A stretch of 64,000 bases of DNA from Saccharopolyspora_C sp040643635 (GCF_040643635.1 NZ_JBEYUS010000018.1:22077-86076), one strand, 5' to 3'. Counted from the first letter of the stretch, positions 26,200 to 34,018 are shown. Notes: generated from the sequence alone by a model not told the origin. Translations and numbers: made by a program.

Positions 26200-26244
26200 G
26201 TGGCCGCCACGACCATGATCATTATCGAGCCGCGCGCCGGGTGA
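26200..26244 (+). CDS. Isoleucine-rich leader peptide before cimA
   Basis: A 14-codon ORF starting with GTG (or a 9-codon form from ATG 26215: MIIIEPRAG) carries three consecutive Ile codons, ATC ATT ATC. It is followed at once by a strong terminator and then cimA. Because citramalate synthase provides 2-ketobutyrate for isoleucine, an isoleucine-sensing leader makes biochemical sense. I see no good Shine-Dalgarno or promoter, so the exact start is uncertain. Confidence 0.75.
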   Translation: MAATTMIIIEPRAG

Positions 26245-26299
26245 CGACTTCCGCACCCCCGGCGCGCAGACCTCTCGCATCCATGCGGGGGGTCTTTTT
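26232..26299 (+). promoter_or_regulatory. cimA attenuator
   Basis: GCGCGCCGGG (26232-26241, last leader codons) pairs with CCCGGCGCGC (26258-26267). Directly after it comes the terminator AGACCTCTCGCAT / ATGCGGGGGGTCT (26268-26295) plus T's to 26299. An alternative pairing of ACCCCC (26255-26260) with GGGGGT (26288-26293) would break the terminator and could be the antiterminator. The layout mirrors the ilvB leader. Confidence 0.72.
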
Positions 26300-26370
26300 C
26301 GTGTTCCGGGGGTGGTTCGGCACCAGGCGGCTCCGCCGCACGAGACACCGACAGCCCGCAGGAGATCCCA

Positions 26371-28050
26371 GTGACCCGCACGACCCCGGCCGGCACCCCG
26401 CTCGGCGACGACTTCCACGTCTACGACACCACGCTGCGCGACGGAGCTCAGCGGGAAGGCATCTCCTACTCGGTCGCCGACAAGATCGCCGTCGCCCGGC
26501 TGCTGGACTCGCTCGGCGTCGGCTTCGTCGAAGGCGGCTGGCCGGGGGCGCTGCCCAAGGACACCGAGTTCTTCGCCCGCGCCGCCGCCGGTGAGCTCGA
26601 ACTGCGGCACGCCGCGCTCGTCGCGTTCGGCGCCACCCGCCGCGCCGGGGTGTCCGCGCAGGAGGACCCGCAGGTGCGGGCGCTGCTGGACTCCGGTGCC
26701 CCCGTCGTCACCCTCGTCGCCAAGGCCGACCGCAGGCACGTCGAGCGCGCCCTGCGCACCAGCGCCGAGGAGAACCGGGCGATGATCGCCGACACCGTCC
26801 GGCACCTGGTCGACGCGGGCCGCCGGGTGTTCGTGGACGCCGAGCACTTCTTCGACGGCTACGCGCACGACCCGGACCACGCGCTGCGCGTCCTCGACGC
26901 CGCCGTCACCGCGGGCGCCGACCTCGTCGTGCTCTGCGACACCAACGGCGGGCAGCTGCCCACCGGGCTCGCGGGCACCGTGCGGGAGGTGGTGGCGCGC
27001 ACCGGGTTCCGCGTCGGCATCCACTGCCAGGACGACACCGCCTGCGCGGTCGCGAACTCGGTCGCCGCCGTCCAGGCCGGCGCCAGTCACGTGCAGTGCA
27101 CCGCCAACGGCTACGGCGAGCGCGCCGGCAACGCGGACCTGTTCGCGGTCGTCGGGAACCTCCAGACCAAGCTCGGCATGCCGGTGCTCCCGGATGGGCG
27201 GCTCCCCGAGCTGACCCGGGTGTCGCACGCGCTCGCCGAGATCGCCAACCTCGCCCCCGACACGCACCAGGCGTACGTGGGGACCTCCACGTTCGCGCAC
27301 AAGGCGGGATTGCACGCCAGCGCGATCAAGGTCGACCCGGAGCTGTACAACCACCTCGACCCGGCCGTCGTCGGCAACGAGATGCGGGTGCTGGTCACGG
27401 AGATGGCCGGGCGCGCCAGCATCGAGCTCAAGGGCGCCGAACTGGGCGTGGACCTGTCCGGGGCGCCCGACGCGGTCGGCGGCGCGGTGCGCAGGGTCAA
27501 GGAGCTGGAGGCGCACGGCTGGTCCTTCGAAGCCGCCGACGCCTCGCTGGAACTGCTGCTGCGCCGCGAGCTCGACGCTGCGGGGGAGCTGGACGGGGTG
27601 GGGGAGCGGGGCGCGGCGCCGGACGCGCCGTTCGAGCTGGAGTCCTACCGGGTGCTGCTGGACCACCGCCCCGACGGCGCCGTCGTCTCCGAGGCCACGG
27701 TGAAGGTGCACGTCGCGGGCACCCGCGTGATCGCCACCGCCGAGGGCAACGGCCCGGTGAACGCGCTCGACGCGGCGCTGCGCGAAGCGCTCGTGCCGCA
27801 CCTGCCGTGGCTGGACGAGGTGGCGCTGGTCGACTACAAGGTGCGCATCCTCACCGATGCCGCGGGCACCGACGCGGTCACGCGGGTGCTGGTGGAATCC
27901 CGCGACGACCGGGAGGAGTGGACCACCGTCGGCGTGCACGGCAACATCGTCGAAGCCAGCTGGCTCGCCCTCTGCGACGCCCTCGCGTACAAGGCGTTGC
28001 GCCACAAGGCGAACGCGGGCCGACCGGGCTCGGCCGCCGCGACCGCATAG
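26371..28050 (+). CDS. cimA: Citramalate synthase
   Basis: 559 residues. Condenses pyruvate and acetyl-CoA to citramalate, the threonine-independent route to 2-ketobutyrate and isoleucine. The HMGL-like TIM barrel starts with VYDTTLRDGAQREGISYSV, with metal and substrate motifs GIHCQDDTACAVANS and NGYGERAGNADLF. The C-terminal ~140 residues are a LeuA-type allosteric domain (VKVHVAGTRVIATAEGNGPV), expected to bind isoleucine. The DGAQREG loop separates it from 2-isopropylmalate synthase. The GTG at 26371 has AGGAGA upstream. The leader peptide and attenuator precede it. Confidence 0.93.
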   Translation: MTRTTPAGTPLGDDFHVYDTTLRDGAQREGISYSVADKIAVARLLDSLGVGFVEGGWPGALPKDTEFFARAAAGELELRHAALVAFGATRRAGVSAQEDPQVRALLDSGAPVVTLVAKADRRHVERALRTSAEENRAMIADTVRHLVDAGRRVFVDAEHFFDGYAHDPDHALRVLDAAVTAGADLVVLCDTNGGQLPTGLAGTVREVVARTGFRVGIHCQDDTACAVANSVAAVQAGASHVQCTANGYGERAGNADLFAVVGNLQTKLGMPVLPDGRLPELTRVSHALAEIANLAPDTHQAYVGTSTFAHKAGLHASAIKVDPELYNHLDPAVVGNEMRVLVTEMAGRASIELKGAELGVDLSGAPDAVGGAVRRVKELEAHGWSFEAADASLELLLRRELDAAGELDGVGERGAAPDAPFELESYRVLLDHRPDGAVVSEATVKVHVAGTRVIATAEGNGPVNALDAALREALVPHLPWLDEVALVDYKVRILTDAAGTDAVTRVLVESRDDREEWTTVGVHGNIVEASWLALCDALAYKALRHKANAGRPGSAAATA

Positions 28051-28112
28051 GCTGGTCCGGCCCGCCCCCGGGCGGGACACGTGGAACAACCGGGAACGAA
28101 AAGAGGTCCGCC

Positions 28113-28889
28113 GTGCGCCTGGCCCGAGTCGCTCACTCCGACGGGGTGTCGTTCGTCGCGCTGGAACCCGATCCGTCCGCGCCGAAGGAGAAGGTGCTGG
28201 CCATCGAGATCGACCAGCACCCGTTCGGCGACCCCACCTTCACCGGGCGCAAGTGGCCGATGGGCGACGTGCGGCTGCTCGCGCCGATCCTGCCCAGCAA
28301 GGTCATCTGCGTCGGCAAGAACTACGCCGACCACGCCAAGGAGATGGGCGGCGAGGCGCCGGCGAACCCGGTGATCTTCATGAAGCCGTCCACCGCGGTC
28401 ACCAGCCCGAACGCGCCGATCAAGCTGCCGCCGAACTCGGAGCGCGTCGACTTCGAGGGCGAACTGGCCGCCGTCATCGGCCAGCCCTGCAAGGACGTCC
28501 CGGAAGCCCGCGGCACCGAGGTGGTCCTCGGCTACACGATCGCCAACGACGTGACCGCGCGCGACCACCAGCAGGCCGACGGGCAGTGGACGCGGGCCAA
28601 GGGCTACGACACGTTCTGCCCGCTGGGGCCGTGGATCGACACCGCCGTGGATCCGAAGGACCTGGGGCTGCGCACCGAGCTGGACGGCGAGCTCCACCAG
28701 GAGTCGCGGACCTCGCTGATGCTGCACGACGTGGCGGGCCTGGTGTCCTGGGTGTCGCGGATCATGACGCTGCTGCCCGGCGACGTCATCCTCACCGGCA
28801 CTCCCGCCGGGGTGGGCCCGATGAAGTCCGGGCAGTCGGTCTCCGTCTCGATCGACGGCCTCGGCACCCTCACCAACCCGGTGCAGTGA
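28113..28889 (+). CDS. Fumarylacetoacetate hydrolase-family protein
   Basis: 258 residues. Metal-dependent hydrolase or decarboxylase of the FAH fold. Family landmarks: VICVGKNYADHAKEMGGE, the metal-site glutamates in VDFEGELAAVIG, then YTIANDVTARDHQ and LLPGDVILTGTPAGVGPM. The true substrate (acylpyruvate, oxaloacetate enol or a dicarboxylate) cannot be read from sequence. From memory, M. tuberculosis Rv2993c lies between leuB and gltX in the same way. GTG start at 28113 with AGAGG upstream. 62 bases after cimA, so possibly co-transcribed with it. Confidence 0.9.
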   Translation: MRLARVAHSDGVSFVALEPDPSAPKEKVLAIEIDQHPFGDPTFTGRKWPMGDVRLLAPILPSKVICVGKNYADHAKEMGGEAPANPVIFMKPSTAVTSPNAPIKLPPNSERVDFEGELAAVIGQPCKDVPEARGTEVVLGYTIANDVTARDHQQADGQWTRAKGYDTFCPLGPWIDTAVDPKDLGLRTELDGELHQESRTSLMLHDVAGLVSWVSRIMTLLPGDVILTGTPAGVGPMKSGQSVSVSIDGLGTLTNPVQ

Positions 28890-28951
28890 CCCGCGCTGCC
28901 CGCCGCCCGACCCGAGCGGCGGGCAGTGCCGTCTTCCCGTCAGGTCCTCCT

Positions 28952-29110
28952 CCTGGCAGCGGCGAAGCCGCTGAGCCGCCGACCACCTGAGACACCGGCA
29001 CCGCCGCGGGTTCTCAGCGGTTTCCTCGCGAGGACAGCGTTTTCGCCTGTGGCGGAGCCACCGGTGAAATCGATCCCGCAGCGAGGAAGCACCTGAGGTT
29101 CCGCCACTCG
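28952..29110 (-). repeat. Dispersed multi-hairpin repeat, copy 3 (inverted)
   Basis: The same element as at 4031 but in the opposite orientation, again between convergent genes (FAH-family gene and FAD monooxygenase). Read on the minus strand, its outer arms are CTCAGGTGCTTCCTCG and CGAGGAAACCGCTGAG, with some unpaired positions. Its inner stem is mixed, GATTTC on one side and GAAAAC on the other. The distal hairpin CAGCGGC-TTC-GCCGCTG is intact. This copy looks partly degraded or recombinant. Confidence 0.85.
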
Positions 29111-29134
29111 CCCACTGCGCGAAACACGTGGAGA

Positions 29135-30370
29135 TCAACGGCGGGAGTACCTCGCCGGCGGCCGTTCGCGCAGGGCTCCGTAGGCCAGCAGGTAGGGCGG
29201 GAGCACCCGCAGCGCGGGCAACCGCGTGAGCAACCGGACCGGGCGCGGCAGCCGAGCCCGGCCCCCGAAGTCGATGGCGCCGTGCAGGGCGGGTTCGACC
29301 ACGTTGCGGTGCAACATCTTCTGCAGCCCCTGGATGAGCACGGTCGTCGGCCAGCGCCGCCGCTGGATCGCCGCCACGTGCCTGCGCCGCAACCGGCCCT
29401 CGCGCAGCGGCCGGGCCAGGTGCCGGGCCGCGGCCACCGCGTCCTGCACGGCCAGGTTGATGCCGATGCCGCCGACCGGGGACATGGCGTGCGCCGCGTC
29501 CCCGATGCACAGCAGCCCCGGCACGTGCCACTTGCGCAACCGGTCGAGCGTGACGTGCAGCAGCTTCACGTCCGCCCACTCGCCGACCAGCTCGCGGCCG
29601 TCGTCGAACCACGGCACGAGGTGGCGCAGCCGCCGGTTGAACTCCTCGATCGGCCCGGACCTGCCGTCGGCATCGGTGTCCTTCGCGATGATCGAGGCCG
29701 TCTGGTAGTAGTCGCCGCGGTCGATCAGCGCGGTGAACGTGCGGTCCCGGACCAGCCCGACCAGCCCGGAGGGGTCGCTCTCCCGGCGCGGTACCCGGAA
29801 CCAGCGCACGTCCATCGGGGTGGGGAAGTCCTGCAGCCCGAGCTCCGGCAGCCGCCGGGCGAGCGAGTCCCGGCCGTCGCAGGCGACGGTGATGTCGGCG
29901 CGCAGTTCCCCGGTGGTGCCGTCGGCTTCGCGGTAGTGCACGCCGTTGACCCGGCCGCCCTCCCGGATCAGCCCGGTGACCTCGGTGCGCATCCGCAGCG
30001 CGAAGCCGTCCTCCTGCTTCGCCTCCTCGGCGAGCAGGTCCAGCAGGTCCCACTGCGGGACCAGCGCGATGTGGTTGTACTTGATCGGGAGCCGCCGGAA
30101 GTCCCCGATGGTGACGAGTTCGCCGTCGTCGCCGACGGGCAGCCGCACCGTCTCCACCCGCCGTTGGGGCAGTTCGGCGAACCGCTCGGCGAGCCCGATG
30201 TCGTCCATGAGTTGCAGCGTCGTCGGGTGCACCGTGTCCCCGCGGAAGTCCCGCAGGAAGTCGCCGTGCTTCTCCAGCACGGTCACCCGCACTCCGGAGC
30301 GGGCCAGCAGCAGCCCCAGGACCATGCCCGCGGGTCCGCCTCCGATGACGCAGCAGGTGGTGCGTTCCAT
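29135..30370 (-). CDS. FAD-dependent monooxygenase (PHBH fold)
   Basis: 411 residues. Aromatic-ring or similar hydroxylase using FAD and NAD(P)H. ADP-binding motif CCVIGGGPAGMVLGLLLARS with the following LEK. The middle motif is TVACDGRDSLARRLPEL, and the FAD ribityl motif is LCIGDAAHAMSPVGGIGINL. The C-terminus is basic with a hydrophobic patch. The ATG at 30370 is chosen because GGGAG lies 8 bases upstream; the in-frame GTG at 30379 sits on top of it. No aromatic-degradation cluster is adjacent. A 20-bp palindrome lies about 45 bases upstream and may be an operator. Confidence 0.85.
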   Translation of the reverse strand: MERTTCCVIGGGPAGMVLGLLLARSGVRVTVLEKHGDFLRDFRGDTVHPTTLQLMDDIGLAERFAELPQRRVETVRLPVGDDGELVTIGDFRRLPIKYNHIALVPQWDLLDLLAEEAKQEDGFALRMRTEVTGLIREGGRVNGVHYREADGTTGELRADITVACDGRDSLARRLPELGLQDFPTPMDVRWFRVPRRESDPSGLVGLVRDRTFTALIDRGDYYQTASIIAKDTDADGRSGPIEEFNRRLRHLVPWFDDGRELVGEWADVKLLHVTLDRLRKWHVPGLLCIGDAAHAMSPVGGIGINLAVQDAVAAARHLARPLREGRLRRRHVAAIQRRRWPTTVLIQGLQKMLHRNVVEPALHGAIDFGGRARLPRPVRLLTRLPALRVLPPYLLAYGALRERPPARYSRR

Positions 30371-30415
30371 CCCGATCACTCCCAGCAGGTGCGGTGCTGC
30401 ACGTACTTCCGACGA

Positions 30416-30435
30416 TATTCAACGTGCGTTGAATA
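30416..30435. promoter_or_regulatory. 20-bp palindromic operator-like site
   Basis: TATTCAACGTGCGTTGAATA has perfect 9-base arms around a 2-base centre, in an AT-rich patch between the divergent monooxygenase and gltX genes. Size and symmetry resemble TetR-family operators. No TetR gene is encoded nearby, so the regulator would act from elsewhere. Confidence 0.6.
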
Positions 30436-30502
30436 AATACAGGGTGCGCCTCCCGGAGTCGCTGGTCAACCACCCCGCCTCGCCCGATATGGTGGGCGGG
30501 TC

Positions 30503-31996
30503 ATGAGCACGCCAGAGTTCGCCACCCCAGCGCCCGGAACCGTCCGCGCCCGGTTCTGCCCGTCGCCCACCGGCACGCCGCACGTCGGGCTGATCCGCAC
30601 CGCCCTGTTCAACTGGGCCTTCGCCCGGCACCACCGAGGGTCCCTCGTGTTCCGCATCGAGGACACCGACGCCAGCCGGGACAGCCAGGAGTCCTACGAC
30701 GCGCTGCTCGAAGCGCTCCGCTGGCTCGGCCTCGACTGGGACGAAGGTCCCGGCGTCGGCGGCGAGCACGGCCCCTACCGGCAGAGCGAGCGCAAGGACG
30801 TCTACGCCGACATCGCCCAGCGCCTGCTGGCCGCGGGCGAGCTCTACGAGGCGTACTCCACGCCCGAAGAGGTCGAAGCCCGGCACAAGGCCGCGGGCCG
30901 CGACCCCAAGCTCGGCTACGACAACTTCGACCGCGACCTCACCGACGAGCAGAAGGCCGCCCTCCGCGCCGAGGGCCGCACCCCCGTGCTGCGGCTGCGG
31001 ATGCCGGACCACGACATCACCTTCACCGACCTCGTCCGCGGCGAGATCACCTTCCGCCCCGGCACCGTGCCCGACCCGGTGCTCGTCCGCGGCAGCGGCG
31101 ACGCGCTGTACACCCTCACCAACCCCGTCGACGACGCGCTCATGCGCATCACCCACGTGCTGCGCGGCGAAGACCTGCTCTCCTCCACGCCGCGCCAGAT
31201 CGCGCTCTACGAAGCGCTCCAGCGCATCGGCGTCACCGACTTCACCCCCGCGTTCGGGCACCTGCCGTTCGTCATGGGCGAGGGCAACAAGAAGCTCTCC
31301 AAGCGCGACCCGCAGTCCAACCTGTTCCACCACCGGGACCGCGGCTTCCTGCCCGAAGGCCTGCTCAACTACCTCGCGCTGCTCGGCTGGTCCATCGCCG
31401 ACGACCGCGACGTGTTCACCCTCGACGAGATGGTCGAAGCCTTCGACATCGGCAACGTCAGCAGCAACCCGGCGCGGTTCGACCAGAAGAAGGCCGACGC
31501 CATCAACTCGGCGCACCTGCGCGCCCTCGCGCCCGACGACTTCGTGCAGCGCGTCGTGCCCTACCTCGTCGCGGGCGGCGTCCTCGACGCCGAACCCACC
31601 GAGCAGCAGCTCGAGACCGTGCGCGCCGCCGCACCCCTCGTGCAGGAACGGCTCATCGTGCTCTCCGACGCCGTCGGCATGATGCGGTTCCTGTTCGCGG
31701 GCGACGAGTTCGAGCCCGAGGAGGCGTCCGCGCAGAAGGCCCTCGGCGACGACGCGCGACCCGTCCTCGAGGCCGCCATCGGTGCCCTCGACGCCCTCGA
31801 CGGCTGGACCACCGAAGCCATCGAAGCGGCGCTCAAGGAGTCCGTCGTGGACGGACTCGGCATCAAACCGCGCAAGGCCTTCGCGCCCGTCCGCGTCGCC
31901 GTCACCGGCCGCACCGTGTCCCCGCCGCTGTACGAATCGATGGAACTCCTCGGGCGGGACGTCTCCCTGCAGCGCCTCCGGCGCGCACTGGGCTGA
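30503..31996 (+). CDS. gltX: Glutamyl-tRNA synthetase
   Basis: 497 residues. Charges tRNA-Glu and, because GatCAB is encoded in the same window, probably also tRNA-Gln (non-discriminating enzyme; inference). Class I signatures: the HIGH-like PSPTGTPHVGLIRTALFNW and the KMSKS-like KLSKRDPQSN, with the anticodon-binding helical domain in the C-terminal third. Normal length. ATG start at 30503. Divergent from the monooxygenase. tRNA-Gln and tRNA-Glu genes lie 1.2-1.7 kb downstream. Confidence 0.97.
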   Translation: MSTPEFATPAPGTVRARFCPSPTGTPHVGLIRTALFNWAFARHHRGSLVFRIEDTDASRDSQESYDALLEALRWLGLDWDEGPGVGGEHGPYRQSERKDVYADIAQRLLAAGELYEAYSTPEEVEARHKAAGRDPKLGYDNFDRDLTDEQKAALRAEGRTPVLRLRMPDHDITFTDLVRGEITFRPGTVPDPVLVRGSGDALYTLTNPVDDALMRITHVLRGEDLLSSTPRQIALYEALQRIGVTDFTPAFGHLPFVMGEGNKKLSKRDPQSNLFHHRDRGFLPEGLLNYLALLGWSIADDRDVFTLDEMVEAFDIGNVSSNPARFDQKKADAINSAHLRALAPDDFVQRVVPYLVAGGVLDAEPTEQQLETVRAAAPLVQERLIVLSDAVGMMRFLFAGDEFEPEEASAQKALGDDARPVLEAAIGALDALDGWTTEAIEAALKESVVDGLGIKPRKAFAPVRVAVTGRTVSPPLYESMELLGRDVSLQRLRRALG

Positions 31997-32125
31997 ACAG
32001 CAGCACGATTCCGGCGACCGGGTGATGTCCGCAGTGGACGTCACCCGGTACCGGCACGTGCACTAAACCGTGTCAGCCAACGACTATCACCGGCTTGGCC
32101 GAGGCGGGCACCGCCGGTGAACACC

Positions 32126-32131
32126 TAGCCT
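32126..32131 (+). promoter_or_regulatory. -10 box of leaderless HAD gene
   Basis: TAGCCT ends 6 bases before the GTG start at 32138, with no ribosome binding site in between. Confidence 0.5.
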
Positions 32132-32137
32132 CTCGGG

Positions 32138-32962
32138 GTGACATCCGCGCCGCATCCAGAGATCGCACCGCCACCCGGCCACATCAAAGCCGTGTGCCTC
32201 GACATCGACGACACCCTGCTCGACAACGCAGGCTCCTCCCGCCTCGGCCTCCGCGCCCTCATCGGCAACGACGCCGCCTGGCCCGTGTGGCGCCACACCA
32301 CCGAAGAGCACTACGAGCGCTACGTCGCGGGCGAACTCGACTTCGCCACCATGTGCCGCGAACGCACCCGCGCCTTCTTCGCCGCCTTCGGCGAACAGCT
32401 CAGCGACGCCGAAGCCGCCGCCCGCGAAGACCACCGCATGGCCGCCATGCAAGCCGCCTGGCGACTCTTCGACGACGCCCTGCCCTGCCTCGAATGGCTG
32501 CGCGCCACCGGACTCCGGCTCGCCGTCATCACCAACGCGCCCGGCGCCTACCAGCGCAAGAAGATCAGCCGCACCGGGCTCGCGAGCGCCTTCGACAGCC
32601 TCGTCATCTCCGGTGAACTCGGCATCGCCAAACCGGACCCGCGGATCTTCCACGCCGCCTGCGATTCCCTCGACCTCGCCCCGCACGAAGTCGTCCACGT
32701 CGGCGACCGGCTCGACACCGACGCCCTCGGCGCCGCCGACGCCGGCCTCCACGGCGTCTGGCTCAACCGCACCGGAACCGAACACGCCCCGCCGGACGGG
32801 GTCTCCATGATCACCAGCCTCGCCGAGCTCCCCGAACTCCTCGTCTGCGAACTGCCCTTCGCGCCCGGCATCCCCGCCCAAGCCGACGGCACCGCCCGCG
32901 AACCCGGCACCCCGTCCCACCCGGACACCGCCAGACCGCGCCTCGGCGCCCTCAGCAGCTGA
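32138..32962 (+). CDS. HAD-superfamily hydrolase
   Basis: 274 residues. Phosphatase-type HAD protein. Motif I CLDIDDTLLDN carries the nucleophile and acid/base aspartates, motif II is LAVITNAPG, motif III lysine is in the GIAKPDPRIFHAA stretch, and motif IV is VHVGDRLDTDALGAADAG. An alpha-helical cap lies between motifs I and II. The substrate is unknown. The last ~45 residues are Pro/Ala-rich and probably unstructured. Separate transcription unit with a leaderless GTG start. Confidence 0.9.
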   Translation: MTSAPHPEIAPPPGHIKAVCLDIDDTLLDNAGSSRLGLRALIGNDAAWPVWRHTTEEHYERYVAGELDFATMCRERTRAFFAAFGEQLSDAEAAAREDHRMAAMQAAWRLFDDALPCLEWLRATGLRLAVITNAPGAYQRKKISRTGLASAFDSLVISGELGIAKPDPRIFHAACDSLDLAPHEVVHVGDRLDTDALGAADAGLHGVWLNRTGTEHAPPDGVSMITSLAELPELLVCELPFAPGIPAQADGTAREPGTPSHPDTARPRLGALSS

Positions 32963-33167
32963 TCGAGCCCGGCCCGCGACCCCGGCGACGACGCCCACCG
33001 GACAGCGCCCCGAAACCCGCGCCCACCAGGGAATTCATCCGAAGAGGGGGGTGCTGTCACGGCCCCGCGGGCCATGCTCTACTATTTTCATCAGCAAGGC
33101 GGACAGCGGCGAAAGAGCCGGACTTCCCCCAGAAGCCCGGACCAAGACCGCTGAACGCCGAAGCCGA

Positions 33168-33239
33168 TGGGGTATGGTGTAATCGGCAGCACGACTGATT
33201 CTGGTTCAGTTAGTCTAGGTTCGAGTCCTGGTACCCCAG
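33168..33239 (+). tRNA. tRNA-Gln (CTG anticodon)
   Basis: 72 bases fold into a full cloverleaf. Acceptor TGGGGTA pairs with TACCCCA, the anticodon stem ACTGA/TCAGT holds loop TTCTGGT (anticodon CTG, reads CAG), and the T arm contains GGTTCGAGTCC. G is the discriminator base. No CCA is encoded. With GatCAB and gltX in the window, this tRNA is probably charged with Glu first and then amidated. Confidence 0.95.
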
Positions 33240-33270
33240 CGGAACGATCAACACAGATCGTTCGTTCTAG

Positions 33271-33343
33271 GGCCCCGTCGTCTAGCGGCCTAGGACGCCG
33301 GCCTCTCACGCCGGTAGCGCGGGTTCGAATCCCGTCGGGGCTA
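33271..33343 (+). tRNA. tRNA-Glu (CTC anticodon), copy 1
   Basis: 73-base cloverleaf. Acceptor GGCCCCG / CGGGGCT (first pair G-T), anticodon stem CCGGC/GCCGG with loop CTCTCAC (anticodon CTC, reads GAG), T arm GGGTTCGAATCCC. No CCA encoded. Lies 31 bases after tRNA-Gln and is probably co-transcribed with it. Confidence 0.95.
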
Positions 33344-33356
33344 CGTTCGCGTGTTC

Positions 33357-33388
33357 AGTCCTCACTCCCTTCGGGAGTGGGGACTTTT
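33357..33388 (+). terminator. Terminator after tRNA-Gln / tRNA-Glu
   Basis: AGTCCTCACTCCC and GGGAGTGGGGACT form a 13-bp stem (one G-T) with a TTC loop and a TTTT tail. A second GC hairpin CTGGGGGG / CCCCCCAG follows at 33406-33424. Confidence 0.85.
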
Positions 33389-33450
33389 CCGTGTTCGTCC
33401 TCTTTCTGGGGGGCGACCCCCCAGACCCCCACGGTGCGGGGGGTGCGGTT

Positions 33451-33497
33451 GGGGTGGGTTGCGGGTTGCGGGTTGCGGGGCGTGGGGCGTGGGGCGT
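33451..33497 (+). repeat. G-rich heptamer tandem repeats with G-quadruplex potential
   Basis: Three copies of GGGTTGC (33456-33476) run straight into three copies of GGGGCGT (33477-33497). With the preceding GGGG at 33451, the plus strand has five or more runs of at least three G's separated by 1-4 bases, which fits an intramolecular G-quadruplex. The surrounding gap (33389-33740) is G/T-rich, poor in C, unlike the coding DNA around it; I see no gene in it. Confidence 0.75.
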
Positions 33498-33740
33498 GGC
33501 TTGCGGGGGGCGCGTTGCGCTTCCCGCTTTGGGAGTGGTGTGTGGGGCTGGGTCCTTCGCCTGCCGCCCTTCGCTTGGGGTTTCTCGCCTGCGGCTTCGG
33601 GGGTGGGTTGTTGGGGTGCGGGTCTTTGCTCGTTGCTTCGGGGGTTTGTCTTCTGGGGGGATTGCTCCTCGCTTGTTGCTTGCTTCGGGGGGTGGTTGTT
33701 CGGTGGTGGTTGGGGTGTTGTAGAGTTCTTTTTGTTGCTC

Positions 33741-33813
33741 GGTCCCGTCGTCTAGCGGCCTAGGACTCCGGCCTCTCACGCCGGCAGCGCGGGTTCGAAT
33801 CCCGTCGGGACTA
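33741..33813 (+). tRNA. tRNA-Glu (CTC anticodon), copy 2
   Basis: Near-identical to the copy at 33271. The third acceptor pair changed from C-G to T-A on both strands, a compensatory change that keeps the stem, plus single changes in the D-arm side and variable region. Anticodon CTC. Followed by a perfect terminator. Confidence 0.95.
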
Positions 33814-33818
33814 CGGAG

Positions 33819-33853
33819 AAAAGCCCCGCTTCCTTTGGAAGCGGGGCTTTTCT
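33819..33853 (+). terminator. Terminator after second tRNA-Glu
   Basis: Perfect 15-bp stem AAAAGCCCCGCTTCC / GGAAGCGGGGCTTTT with a TTT loop and T-rich tail. Works in both directions. Confidence 0.9.
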
Positions 33854-33890
33854 TATTGGGGTGATTGGTCGTGGGGTGTGGTTGGGTTTT

Positions 33891-33950
33891 CTCGGCCTCG
33901 GCCTCGGCCTCGGCCTCGGCCTCGGCCTCGGCCTCGGCCTCGGCCTCGGC
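33891..33950. repeat. Ten perfect copies of CTCGGC
   Basis: A 60-base hexanucleotide microsatellite between the tRNA-Glu terminator and the 3' end of the iclR gene. No supported gene covers it. On the minus strand it would encode a Glu-Ala repeat, but only in a frame without other coding support. Copy number is likely variable. Confidence 0.9.
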
Positions 33951-34018
33951 CTTCGGCCGTTGGGCGTTGGGCGGGGTGCTTTCCGCTGCCCTGCTTCCCG
34001 GTTGCCTGCGTGTCGGGG

